64,000 bases of DNA from Echinococcus granulosus (taxonomy: Eukaryota > Platyhelminthes > Cestoda > Cyclophyllidea > Taeniidae): the NCBI RefSeq assembly GCF_000524195.1, contig NW_020170386.1, forward strand, positions 1,140,105 to 1,204,104. Reading direction: 5' to 3'. A program made the position numbers and the translations under genes. Shown here in pieces: positions 1 to 11,943 of this stretch. The first letter of the stretch is position 1. The number at the start of each line of letters is the position of its first letter. Under the pieces are notes generated by a model. The model was given only the letters and a program-made list of their open reading frames with translations. It was not told where the DNA came from and made no database searches.

Positions 1-2090
1 CTTTTCTATTCTTTACTTACAACAGTACGTTTTCCTGAATTTTCTCTAACACAATTTCATTTCTGCAATAAATACTTATGATTTCATTATGCAAGGAAAA
101 ATGAAATATCGCAGATAATTTAACGCTGGCTCTGTAACTGTTTGAACGCTTTGCGTGTTTGGATTCGGAGAAACTGATTGACTCACACATTAAAATTTCT
201 CAGTCGTAATTGCTCATTGCGTAATTTGGGTAATATTAATGAGCATGGGAATTTTATGTTTTATCTAATTAACTAAAAACAATCTTATTTTCACCCTTTA
301 ATATAACTTTTAAAAAAGGAACTGTGAGCGCAAATGTACCTGATTCCACTTATCACTGTAAAGCCTATATAACATGGACTCCTGTTCATTGTAAAGTGGA
401 GAACGCCGGTAATTCTGAAAGGTGTCGGATTTATCACACTTTAACGTTCTTCGCAGTTTCAACAAATTAATGAAAAGCGGTGAGATGGCCCCCGAGAATG
501 ATGCAACGGAAAACAAAATTAGTCAATGAGAAATAAACGCAGATTCACGATTATTGAAGTCGTGAAATTAGTAAAGTTAAAATGAACTTTCTACTTGAAA
601 CTTGCTATACACCCTGTATTAGAATGAAGAGATTGTTTTTGGTTATGTTTTCGGGAGAATATAAGGAAATAGATCCGCTTTAAGCAATTGCTCAGCCCAA
701 GGTGACCAAATGAAGTTAAGAAACTGTCGTTCGGTAAACACTAATTGATTATCCTCTTTTAAGCCTAATTATACCTTTTTCGGACGAAAATTTTGACACT
801 TGCTAAAATCATTTTGTGACATTATTATATACACAAGGATCAAAACAAGTAAGTGCTCCTAGTCCAACATGGATTTATTGTATTGGCGAGTGTAGACTGA
901 AAAGATTCAAAGTAAAGGCAATATAGCACTCGTATTAGGCGAGCCGATGAAGTCTTAAGTTAGGGGTCCCTTAACCAAATGGATGGAGGATGTAAATTAG
1001 CCTAGTACTAATAAGGCTACCTTTTCCTCCTTTAGTCCAGGAATTTCACCTTCAGATGAATTTGATGTGTCAGGATTCTGTAACAACACGGATTTTTTCA
1101 ATACCAAGTAAATGAATTTGTACTCTGTTTGAATAACAAACCATCTAGCTATTATCTTACGATAGCCATGTTTATTTCAACTTCAGGGCAAATTTTCTAG
1201 TTTGATCGATCACCCGGAAGGTGAGTAAAAAGCGACAGTCATCAATCATTTTTGCAATTTTAACTGACAAATGTTCGTTCCATGTATTTGCAGGATTAGC
1301 GCACAATTGTGTAGTAAGGTTAAATTAAATTAAACCAGTGTATATGAAGCTTTGATGAGAGGCAATTCGATAATAATGAATCATTTGGCACGAGTGCCTC
1401 GCCTACCCTAATGGGATTAAATTGAATGTGTTGGTTCAATTAATAATTATTCTTAAGTGAAACAATCAACTGTGGGAATAAAAGTAAAAAGATTGGCTCC
1501 CTAATTCTGTCATCTTTTCTTTTTAATGAGTCAAAATAACACCAACAACATATCAGAGGGCCCGAAGGTTTGAGTATTGGAACAGACCAAGAAATTTCTG
1601 GTAAAACCGAGTAACCTCGATCCTACTGAAATAACATAATAATTCTATCGCAAGATCGCATGATTTGGATCAACTGACTTTAAAATTATCCTTGTCGACC
1701 CTACTGTCAAGCATCTGTGCATAAAACTTAAAAATTTGCTATCTTGCATTCAAATTGCATTTCAAAATATTGCTAATAAACAGCCTCACTTGTCATTAAA
1801 ATTATTTTGGTATTTAAACATTGCTTCCTTACCGTTTGCAAGATTATTTAGATTCAAATCTATGATTATTGATCAAGAATGTTAACGTGATTAAAGAAAT
1901 AAGTTACATTATTTGCTGAAATAATTTAAGCATAGTTTACCTAACCGACCACTTGTAAGTTATTTCTTTGTGAACGTTATCCAAAGTAATGCCTAAAACG
2001 TTTTCGGTGAATATAGTACCCAATGGTAATGAAACCTTTAGAAGAGACTGTAGATAATGCGTGCTAATGGAGAGCTCCTGGACCACTAAC
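1..2090. other. AT-rich non-coding stretch
   Basis: This stretch is AT-rich on both strands. I see no reading frame with protein-like composition, no RNA gene and no obvious repeat. It lies downstream of the minus-strand gene that starts at 2853, so it may hold that gene's remaining 3' exons or its 3' untranslated region. I could not place any such exon. Confidence 0.5.
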
Positions 2091-2853
2091 CTGAATTGTT
2101 GATCTCAGAAGTTGAGGGGGCGGTGAGTACCAGCCGGTCTCGCCATGCACATACCTGGCTGGTGAAGACGACTGCGTACGGTGGGGTCTAATAAGACCCC
2201 GAGGTAACTGAAAGGTGATGGGATACCTCTCACAAGCTCCCAATCGTCCGATGCGCGATGCACGTCCCCTGGCCCTACTATTGCGGTTTGGAGAGCCTCG
2301 TTTCTGTTTCCCATCCCGACGGACGCAAATCACATCTGTACCTGATTGCGACTCCATGCTGCTGTCTGAGGAGCTGGACGAGTTCACGAAGTGGTTGCCC
2401 TTGTGTGCATTGTTGGGATAGACACACTTTTCGTTCGTCACAGCGCTAGCCACTTTGGCGCTCGTGTACTTGCACAAACGCGAGAGTGACTCGTTATCAC
2501 GTTTGGCCAGATCCGGACAGAAGCAGCGCTCGATGCAACCTGGATGCCAAGGACTACCCGTGTTGGGGTACTGTGGGACGGGCCGTGGAAGCCCTGATGA
2601 AGAAATGAAAGGTAGATAAGATGCAATAGTTTTGGATGGTTGGGCAATCAAAACTCTTAACATGAGTGTTTTGAAGCTGACCTCTCGCATCAGCAGCTGC
2701 CTCACTAGCCAGAAGGAACCACCGGAGATAGTTTGCCTTCGATCGCATCCAATAGCGATCTATCTTCTCATTGGTCACACTACATGTGGACTGACGTAGA
2801 ACTGATTCCAATGACTGCTGCAATGATGCAGCCATTGAAAGACATTCCTGTGG
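2091..2853 (-). CDS. Unrecognised Ser/Arg-rich protein, two internal exons
   Basis: I do not recognise this protein. Two exons read on the minus strand. The upstream exon, 2853-2682, follows a good acceptor (pyrimidine tract ending CCCACAG) and encodes a helical segment with a Trp-Phe-Leu-Leu-rich stretch (YLRWFLLASEAAADA). It ends at a GTCAGC donor in phase 1. The next exon, 2593-2091, follows TTCATCAG and is in the matching phase. It encodes a Pro-rich start, a Cys cluster (CIERCFCPDL), a run of serines, then an Arg/Ser-rich basic region. It ends exactly at a strong donor (CAG/GTTAGT) in phase 0. The phase agreement and the higher GC content support real coding sequence. Both ends of the gene are missing: no start codon precedes the first exon and no terminal exon was found below 2091. 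The basic Ser/Arg region could be a disordered nuclear or RNA-associated segment, which is only an inference from composition. Confidence 0.5.
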
Positions 2854-3739
2854 GAAAAGTGTGTGCAGAAGCTTTGAACTTTTTAGGGAGCCTTAAAACA
2901 CCTCGGCTACTTTATATTCGCCAGAATGCGTTCATCTGTACTTTGAATGCATAATTTTACGTGATATAATTTGATCCTGTGATGTGCCTTGGAAGCAGTG
3001 GGAAAGATCACGGGGGAATTCACGATTGTTAATTTGACTCAAACGATGACTTTGGCTAGAATATTTCCTCCCATTGGCATTTTTGAATATCAGCTCTTGA
3101 TGATAAATCTGGTGTCTGGTTATTTAACAAGTTTTCGCCTCGTACTAACTGAATTATCATGGCTAAGTGATACTACTTTAACGGATGCTTAACTTGGAGA
3201 ATTACCAAAAGATCTAATGATAGTTGAAATCTACCTAAAGTGCCCATACCATTTATTTCCTACAAGAGGTGATTACTTTCTGCAACAATGTTTTTATTTA
3301 AGCATAAATGTTCCCCAGCCAATATTGAGAAGACTTTTGATCTGCACAAGTCTTACATTCATCAGATCTAGTGAATTAGGGCAGAGAAATTCATGTAATT
3401 CAGATGTCACAATTTCGATGAAATGGGATCCTAACATCTCAAACTAGCTCAAATTACACATGTGTTTCATTTTCTAAAACGCTACTAGTAAAACGGACTT
3501 AATGATGGGCCAAACAGTTCATTAGAAGTGACGTATCTTTTCTTTGCACACAAACTGATTTTGTGCAAGGTCAATTATGAAAAGCCTACATGGAGGCAAT
3601 TAATTGCGGTTGCTTTACAATTTTCGCAGTCACACAACTCATTAACGTGGGTTTCTCTGCTATGTCAGCATTCAGTTAATGATTTTGTGTTGCAGTTTCA
3701 TTAAATTTAACCTCGTAATTCCGACTGTCTTGTCCTTTT
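2854..3739. other. Non-coding stretch
   Basis: Nothing convincing is seen here. Upstream exons of the minus-strand gene at 2091-2853 probably lie in or beyond this interval, but no reading frame stands out. Confidence 0.4.
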
Positions 3740-3958
3740 ATGAGAAGAAGAAGAAGAACGTTTCGTCACACCAAAGTCACACGCACCGTCAGTCATTTGA
3801 GCGTCGCATTCGTGAAAAGTCCCAACAATGTGCGCAAATTATTCGAGGTCAAATACCGCAAAAACACGAAAGCTGTGACTGAGACAGCAAATTTCGAGAA
3901 TTCGCAGCGAACAGTCTTAAAGCTAACTTGTCGTAGCTGCGGAATACACACCCAATAA
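3740..3958 (+). CDS. Possible last exon of a small zinc-ribbon protein
   Basis: The frame ends at a TAA after a C-terminal CRSCG (Cys-x-x-Cys) element and is rich in Lys, Arg and Val. Before it sits a segment of about 45 residues with spaced basic residues (VRKLFEVKYRKNTKAV). The layout, a basic helix followed by a strand-like segment and a CxxC half-zinc-knuckle, resembles the middle of the C18orf21 / RNase MRP-associated zinc-ribbon family. There the first CxxC lies upstream, and I found no upstream exon carrying it. The AG before the AAG repeats near 3742 could be an acceptor. The assignment is weak and the frame could be chance. Confidence 0.25.
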   Translation: MRRRRRTFRHTKVTRTVSHLSVAFVKSPNNVRKLFEVKYRKNTKAVTETANFENSQRTVLKLTCRSCGIHTQ

Positions 3959-4910
3959 TTCCAAATCTTGTAACATTCGTGCTTCATTCTAAAGGAACCC
4001 CTTAACCATCACTTCAAAGACCTTTAGTTAAATAATAAACTTAAACTTATTTGAATTTAGAATCGCTTACATTAAAAGATCAACAAATGAATTCCGAAAT
4101 GCTTATAGTTGTTATTGTAAACTTTAAGACGTTTGTTTTAAGATGCCCAATTTGGTTTACCCAAATGAGTTTGTGCTTGCAGAGACAATCAGGCACACCT
4201 CAACGCAAAGAAAGATGTTAGGCTCCTATCAGACCTAGTTGATAACTTTAGTCACTGCATTAATCAAAGTGAAAAATGCTTCTCAGAACGTAACATTACA
4301 TCTTGACTTCTGACTTAATAATGGAAATTTTATCGAAAGTACTTTATTAATTCACCGAAATTTACAAATTGTGAGCCTTCATGAAGTAAGATGTGGGCTT
4401 TAGGGCTAAGGTAGCTCAAATTTTCCTGCCAGCCCTCACTGTGAATTAGGTGGAAAACATTGCTTTTCCCATGCAACAGGTTCATTGGACAACGGACAAG
4501 CACAGCTCACTATTTCACAAACAGTGATGTGCGTTACTTTCCTATGCCATTTATTTGACATTGGTACTTTAATCACCTTAATATGATCTCAGCCAAAAAA
4601 CAATGGTAGTTTTTTAAAAATTCTGTATATGCCGCATTTGAGGCATAATCTGATGCAGTTGTAGCTTGCACAAAGGAAAATGAGTTGTATTTCCAGATGA
4701 ACATTTTCAAAGCCAAACTATAAAAGTGAACTTCAAAAAATTTATTTCTGTGCTCCTTCACTGTTAAAGCAGTTTTTGTTAAAACACCGTATTGAAACAA
4801 AATTTATGTACTTAAAGGAAATTTTATACCCGTCGTACATACCGTATCACAACTTATATTTCATGTCGTTGTCTAGATTACTTTAAGGTAACTCGAGCCA
4901 CCGTAGCTCA
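3959..4910. other. AT-rich non-coding stretch
   Basis: AT-rich sequence with short frames only. It lies beyond the 3' end of the minus-strand aminotransferase gene and probably includes its 3' untranslated region or a last small exon. No polyadenylation signal was assigned. Confidence 0.4.
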
Positions 4911-7328
4911 TCATAGCAATTTTACGAAAAATCTCAACCACCGCTCATCACCGCAAACCAGATGGGTCCGTATACAATAAAAACAAAAGTTTTTGAAGCA
5001 ATTGATTACCCTAAGTGTCAGCGGAACCGGTCCAGCAGATTTTTGAGCGGGTTTCTTCCATCGCATCACACCGTGATCATAGGTAATATTCGAGAGATGT
5101 TTTCCCATGTCACTCCTCTTGTCGTTACAGTAGCGCCACTGGCCAGTCTTCTGATTGAGCTCGTAGAATGGCAGAAACGTCCAGGAGTATTTAGCAACGA
5201 ATATAATAGACTCAATAATAAAATCAATTTCTTCATCTGGGTAGAAGAATGGTAGATTAATTCTCGTAAAACCCGGACTAAAACACAAATTATGTAGGTG
5301 TTACCTAGATGTTTTACATAACAACAGGCATTCAAATGCATCCGCATGAAAACCAGAAATTTTGATTAATTGTAAATCAAAAAGGTTTTTAGCGATGAAA
5401 AAAAACTTTGTAAGACTGTTAACGAACCGAAGGATTTTATGCTCGAAGATTTCCTCGTTGTCTCTAAATTAGAACAAGAGCCTTCCGTTAATTTATTGCT
5501 CCAATTATTAGTTTAACTTCAGGTAGGAATAGAGTAATCGTGACCTATTGTTATCAAACTGTTCTGTGCCGTGTACCACTTCGATTTCATCACTCTTGAG
5601 CCTGCCATTTAAAAAATGCATTAAATAATATCATGTTTCACCAAAAGATGCTTTAGTAATCTTCCGCAGCAGTTACATTAGAGAATTTAACGAGCTTTTA
5701 GTAATGAAAACGTACTTTGAAATAAGTGTATCTTCGTAACTTATTGCAAGTTCCTCATTTATGCCCAAAAGATCAAGCGCATAAGGGCCGGCACAAGCAC
5801 ATCCTGAACGTGATTGTATTCCAAATAGATCATTTAGCAAGGAGCAAATAAAGTCGTGATGAATGAAAAGGCAGTTGTCGTCCTTAATTTCTTCGCCTGA
5901 TGGACCGTGCATTCTCTGCTTTGAGCTGTTAACTTTCACGAGACCTTCTCTTGTGTGCCGTACAAGAAATGAAAAAATTGCAATTCTCTTTGCCTTACTG
6001 CCTCCAAGTATTACGAGGTTTGGACACTGCGAAAATTTAGTCCATGCCAAACTACAAAAAATAATTATTTAATTGCTAGTAAATATCTAAAGTCACTCAA
6101 TGCCATGATACATACCGAACGAGTTCTTCCTCTCTCTTCTGAATCAGTTTAGAACCAATAGCTTCCTTGAGCTGTATCACCATTCCGGCTCGGATTGATT
6201 CAATAATCGCTGGTGTGCCACCTTCTTCCCTCACTTCCACTTCCTGCAGCATAAAATTAATAAGCAGCAAGCAAAAATGGATGGATTACATAACACCGCT
6301 GCATAAACGCACCTTAAAATAAGAGGTGTGTTCTCGGCGAACAAAATTAACTGTTCCGCCCCCACTTTGGAATGGAAATTGTTCGCCGGCCTCAAATAAT
6401 TTCTTTTTTGCAACTAATATACCTGGTGTCTGAGGCCCACCAACAAATTTATGTACAGAAAAAAAAATGGCGTCTTTATATGCATTTTCAGCACCATTTC
6501 TAAAAAGTTAGAAGAATTATCAATTAAGAAAAAAAAGGCTTATTTAAGCTTTTTTATACTAACTTTGGGGCAGGATTCATATTCATTTCTACATAAGGCG
6601 CAGCTGTAGCATAATCCCAAAATATAATCCCACCATAGCGGTGAACAAGTGAAGATGCTGCATTTGTATCCACCAATATGCCAGTAACATTTGAAGCTGC
6701 AGAAAGGCACACAAGCATTCGACAGCCAAGTTTTTTTGCCGTTTTGCTTTCAGCCTAAAATAATGTATAGTTAGTAACATATGAATTAGACTTGAAAATA
6801 TACCTTAAGGGCCTCTTCCAGGTAAGTCATGGAGACTCCTCCATCAGTGTTTGTTTTAAGCCTAATAACTTTCTGTGCAAGGTGTCTCCAAGGGAGTAAA
6901 TTTGAATGATGCTCAAAAGGGCCTACAAATACAATCTAAAATATTAACGATAATATGTTAACTAACCGGCGGCTCAGACAAGTTTATATTGTGAATCAGT
7001 TTGTGTATGGCACCTGTAGTCCCACTGCCAACAAATATTAGAGCGTCTGAGTCTGTTGCATTAACTGCGTCTTTAATAATAGCTCTAAAATAACCATTCT
7101 AAAATGAATATACTTTGCATCATTCCTAAAGCTTGTAGTTTGGCAGGACATTCCTGCTAGAAACGAGTGAACATTTGCATATTCTGGAAGAACTTCATTT
7201 GTTATAAATTCTTCAAAAAATTTAAGGCTTAATCCCGATGCCGTAAAATCACAGTATACAACTAAAAGTGAGGGATGGTTAAGAAATTTTACCTCTTCTG
7301 TCACCAAAAGGTCCCCGGATGAGCGCAC
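4911..7328 (-). CDS. Class V aminotransferase, cysteine-desulfurase-like
   Basis: A PLP-dependent enzyme of the aminotransferase class V fold, which includes the cysteine desulfurases. Exons, 5' to 3': 7327-7114, 7084-6967, 6935-6804, 6754-6564, 6499-6313, 6243-6116, 6051-5716, then 5277 to about 5012 (or to the stop at 4911). All seven junctions agree in phase. Visible family hallmarks are YCDFTASG near the start, a glycine-rich FVGSGTTGA, GPFEHHSN, the cofactor aspartate in FWDYATAAPY, the Schiff-base lysine in SVHKFVGGPQTPG, and the catalytic cysteine loop SRSGCACAGPY. All catalytic residues appear intact. Introns of 29 nt (7085-7113) and 31 nt (6936-6966) occur near the 5' end. It belongs to the long eukaryotic/bacterial csd-like branch rather than NFS1, because the C-terminal part (PGFTRINLPFF, then a YELNQKTGQW element) is characteristic of that branch. 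The 5' start exon and the last exon are not resolved. The substrate is unknown; cysteine is inferred. Confidence 0.85.
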
Positions 7329-8231
7329 TTGAACTCAGCAAATTTGATCTAATGTAGGAAAGCAATTTCCTTCCTCTTGGAACGCTTTTAGATCTACAGA
7401 TTGAAAAAAGGTAAGCACCTCGTACCTATCCTTCGTCATTTAACCAATGTCTTTAACTGAATGTGTGCACAAGACGGCAAAACTGCCAGTCAAATTAGAT
7501 CCGGTAAAGCTAAACACTTCAAGGTAAGATAGAATTTTAACCTAAATCCTACGTATCGTAAAATTGTAAAGCGTTTATAAATCCCCTTTCAACTTTAAAA
7601 TACCAACATTTTTGAATTTTGCCTGGTTATTTGGTGGATAGGTAAGGGAGGTGAATATTTGCTTATTAAAATTACCTCTGAGGATTTAATGATTTATTAG
7701 TATAAACTTGCAACGTCAAATAGGCAGTGATATAAAGGTGCAAAAGTGACAACAAAATAATTGTTTAACTTTGTGGCGTTCATTACCAGCTGTGAAACGT
7801 CTTCGATATTTTTGCTCGCATAGATATAGCGTCTTGGTACCTAAGATGTAGTAAAGCAAATGAATAGCACCAAAAGTAATGACCAGTTTAACAAAAACAT
7901 GTAACTAAACTCAGGAAGTAAAACTGCGTGTTCCATCTAAGCTTGAGCATAAAAATGTGCTTAAATAAATTAAGCAAGGACACAAATATATTTGCATTGC
8001 AAATTCTTAGAGTGTGGGCAAATGACCTCGGTAAGTACGAGTAATTATAGGTAGAGACGAACATCTTGAATTGTTTTAACTGCTAGCTGCATGGAATTGG
8101 AAATTTTGTAAGTGGAATCAGATGTCGCTGCTAGGGAATAAAGTCGAAATAATTGGTTACCTTGATAAGAAGTTAATATTGGTCAAGGTGTATCAGACGA
8201 ATGCGTAACTTGGTGACTTTTTATGCTTCAG

Positions 8232-9117
8232 AGTTTTAGCTGTTGATCAGCATGCTGCTCACGAGCGTATCCTTCTGGAGCATTTCCTAAAGGCATGGAA
8301 ACACGAAAATATATTCGATGCCACCGTGCCTCATTTTGGATTCTCAATTAGACAAAACGTCGCTGTTAAGTTACATTTGAGTGTATCAGATCGGATTATG
8401 AAGAGACTATTCAGAGATTTGAAGCATTTCGGTATAGAAGTAGAGATGACTAATCCTTCGGAGAATATGGTGCAAGTTACATCATTCCCCGTTGATATTT
8501 GCCATTCTTGGACCTTACCAGGCGCTTTCATATCACTTCTTTCGGATTTTTTCTCAAGCAGAGTCAAATTTCTACTTGGAGAGGTATCAAATCAGGGAGA
8601 AGGTCTGATGTATTTGGAGTGAGTTCGCCTAATCATAGTACAAATTTACTAAACTTACTCGTCATGTTGTAAAACGGTATAATAAAGTGCAATTAGCACT
8701 ATGGTTTTTGGGGTCTATCTGAACACTGGGGGCAATTCAACCGATGACAGTTTAGTAGTTCTGTAGCAATTTCAAGTCTTTTTTTGTAGTATAGTATTAT
8801 GTCATTTCATGTTGTTGGTAAAATTGTGCATGTCCTTGCAGTGAATGCCAAAAATCCAACGTGCATTTGATTTAAAAGTCTTGCTCAGACCCTATTATTT
8901 ACTGACGTTTGCCTGCTTTGCATCTTTGTCTAGTGCGGCTGTAATACTCTTATTGCAAACAAAAGCCTGCAAGTCGGCTATTCAATTTGGTGACCAAATG
9001 GAAGTAAAAGAACAATACGAGTTATTGGACCAGTTATTTAATTGTTCACAACCATTTCACTGCGCACATGGGCGACCCTCCATGGCTACCCTCTTGAAAA
9101 CATCAACTGGATTTTGA
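8232..9117 (+). CDS. MLH3: MLH3-like DNA mismatch repair protein, C-terminal domain
   Basis: This is the C-terminal dimerisation and endonuclease domain of a MutL homologue. The first exon, 8232-8618, follows TGCTTCAG and opens with VLAVDQHAAHERILLE, which fits the DQHA-x2-E-x4-E metal-binding motif exactly. It ends at a GA/GTGAGT donor in phase 2. The second exon, placed at 8934-9117 after TTTGTCTAG in matching phase, contains ACKSAIQFGD and CAHGRPSM, the other two conserved endonuclease motifs, and stops at TGA 9117, 11 residues after GRPS. The combination of motifs points to MLH3 rather than PMS2 (DQHATDE) or MLH1. MLH3 with MLH1 forms MutL-gamma, used in meiotic crossover resolution and repair (family knowledge). 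The N-terminal GHKL ATPase was not found upstream; the opposite-strand aminotransferase gene lies there. Either a long intron separates the halves or this is a fragment. Confidence 0.8.
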
Positions 9118-11943
9118 TTGAACTTATCTGACCACCGTGTTTGAATTAACACCTTTTTGGCATTTGCCGCTATGTGTAGGTCTACCATATGGGGTTTTAA
9201 TGTCCAATTTTCTATATTCTGAGATACATTCGAAAAGTAAGTATAGTTGCATGTAGTTACATGTTACACTATTGTTTTATTTATTGGGGAACGCTTTGTC
9301 TCTGTGCTTAGTTTGTTCAATACGGTGTTTGAAAAAGTCCAGTCCTTCTTTAATTTACACTTTTCTTGGATTAGAGTACGGTAGGCATGTCGCTAGTGGG
9401 ACAGATGTCACAAGAAGTTGTGCAAAATGTCAAAAAAGGTGTAGCCAGTGCAATTTGTGCGAAATCAATGCAACTTGTGAATTGGGCATGCTCAAACTGC
9501 TGTTTGAAGAGCAAACATTGCTTCTCACATTTCTTCCTACAACATTTTAGGACCTCTGTTGGTGTAAGTAGGCTCTTTAGCACAAAGGGTATTTTGTCAA
9601 AACTACCATCTTTCTTTTAACGTAATCCGCGTTTGCCGCATTGATTCCCCATAAGCCACGCTAACACGCAGAACTCAGTATGAGCATACATAATAGTTGC
9701 GATGCTATAGATATAGCCTGAGGGTCGTGGTGTCAAATAGATACAAGCTACGAAGACTAAAGAGTCCAAATAGCTAAAAGCAAACTAGGGAAACCATCAA
9801 ATCACTGCATTATATTATCCAAGCTTTAGGGGATTATACAGTGTAACCACAGGATTCATGGGTCTAGCAAGTATATCTTACTTTTTCCTCCTTAATCCTC
9901 CTCTCTCCGCGGTGCTGCGTTTGGTGCACATAATTTCGGTTTTTGTGAAAAGTTGGATGCACTCAGTACCAGGTCTGCATTCGCAGATTTTGATTAAAGT
10001 AGCCCTCGATAACTTAAAAGCTTTAGGAATCTCTACAGCATTTGATAATGTATGGGTATGTTGAAACTTTGTTATTAGTTTCAAAAACACATTAGTTAGG
10101 ATTTATTCCCTTTTTGTGGACTAATACAGTGTGCCATTTTGTGCGTAAATAGCCCTTTGAATGGAGCAACATGACCAACCGGAACTTGAAAATTGAGACA
10201 GCAGTGTTCCCGTAACTTCAGTCAACTCTCCTTACAGTCAAATCTAACGTAAATTCTTGGACGCTTAGGATGGCCAATTTCTGGCCGTAAACAATCTGAG
10301 TAAGAAAGCTACCTGAGCCTTTCAAAATAATGTCTTGCATAATTCTTCCAATGAACGTACGAGGACCGGCTATTGCGTTTGACCAGAAGAAAGTAGACAT
10401 AATGGGCGTATGCAGCTAGATTAAAAGAACGGGGAGCGACTTAATGTTGCCTCGATTACCGCAAATACAATAATAGGATTTTTCGTGACAAATTAAACGC
10501 TTGAAAAGTTTAGTGAACTAGCGTCGTCCCTTAGTTCTCATGGTGATATGGATTGTTTGCTTCAAATTGGCTTTTGTCAATTCATATTACCTAAGTATAC
10601 GGATTAGATATTCAAATGATTAGTCTGATATGAGACGTTCACATCGAGTGCAATGGATATGGTTTAAAGGAATAAAGTAGAATCATTACAATGACTGGTC
10701 ACAGGTGCTTATGGCATTCAGTACGAGATGCATCTATGCAAAACGTTGGTTTTAACTCCCGGTTTTGGTAAAAGCTCACTGTCTCGGCCACTGCACCTTT
10801 GTTTGGTGGCCTTGACTCTGGGCAATGCCAGTGACCCCAATCCCTACTGTATGTTAATCATACATTTCTGCCCGAGTGGTGTTTTCGTCTTCAGGGAAGG
10901 CTCGGGAGCTACATCTACTTAAAATGGAATGTCTCGGATTGATTAGGAAAAATCAGCTTAAGAACAGTTGATATCCAATAAATTCCATCAAATAGTTAGG
11001 CTATGATGAATAAAATTCATTCAAGATCCTTATGAGTAAATAACATTCAAATAACCAAACTTGCACATACCAATTGAAAGCCTCTGTGAGTATTAATTAG
11101 TCTCAAAATGATGCTGCCAATTTTAATAATCAGCAGTATTTCTGCCACTTTACTGTGCTGTTAGGTCCATTGACCACTCAACCAAAAAACTAAGGGAAAA
11201 TTGCTTTTCCAATGTAGTATCTTGATAGTATATCACTTTGATAAGCTTATCAATTCTTCATTTTGGATTTGCGGGTATTTAGGGTCCGCCTTTGTACATA
11301 ACCTCCAAACCTCGTTAATAGTTCCTAGCTCTTTTGCATGTCTGTATTACATATTCTGCCCCAGAACTTTCTTCTTTCGTTATCAAGGAAGTCTTGGATT
11401 ACAATATTGTTTGGTTAACACTGTGTTCGGTTTCACAGACACTTAGGTTATAGCAGGTGGCACTTTCGCTAAACGGCAAAACAAGATGTTTACACTAGTA
11501 GCCCCTTAGTCCTTTTATACTTTAAAATATATTTTCTGCAATACTGCAGAATTCTTACGACTCCAGAGAAAACTCAAGATAGAAAAAGAGTCCAAATCAA
11601 GTTTGCGACTATGAGCTACTTTTGAAGAAGTTTTTGTGATAAAAGTTTAAATAATTAAGCACTTTCGTTGTCAAAAATGTTTGAGTCCATATTCGTGTTA
11701 AGCTTAATTACATTGCAGGTGTAGATAACTGAAAGGCTAGAAGTCAGTAATTTTAACACTTTTTGATTAACGAAATAAAAACTAGCGTATTATAAAATTT
11801 TGAAAATACAGAACTGGCCTTGGTGTAAGGGAGTTCATTTAATTATTTGTTTTAATGTATGTAGGCTGGCGTTAGCATTACGAAATCACTTGGGGTCAAA
11901 TCATTTCGTTTAGTGGTCATTCGTTTTGCTCCTCCACCTGATA
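9118..11943. other. Intergenic stretch with a coding-like island
   Basis: Mostly AT-rich. The exception is 9387-10055. A frame from ATG 9387 encodes a short Cys-containing peptide that ends exactly at a strong donor (GGT/GTAAGT) at 9563. A second frame, which includes KVALDNLKALGISTAFDN, ends at TGG/GTATGT at 10055. The two do not join in phase with the acceptors I can see and I do not recognise them. Nothing was found in 10056-11943 apart from short chance frames. Confidence 0.3.

Noticed and set aside
7760..7815. Frame NFVAFITSCETSS resembling the segment before the DQHA motif in MLH3
   Set aside because: The available donor is in the wrong phase for the next exon and a stop lies closely upstream.
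8017..8100. Possible tiny exons with strong donors (CTCG/GTAAGT and TTTT/GTAAGT) upstream of MLH3
   Set aside because: No phase-consistent chain to the exon at 8232 and no residues matching the family.
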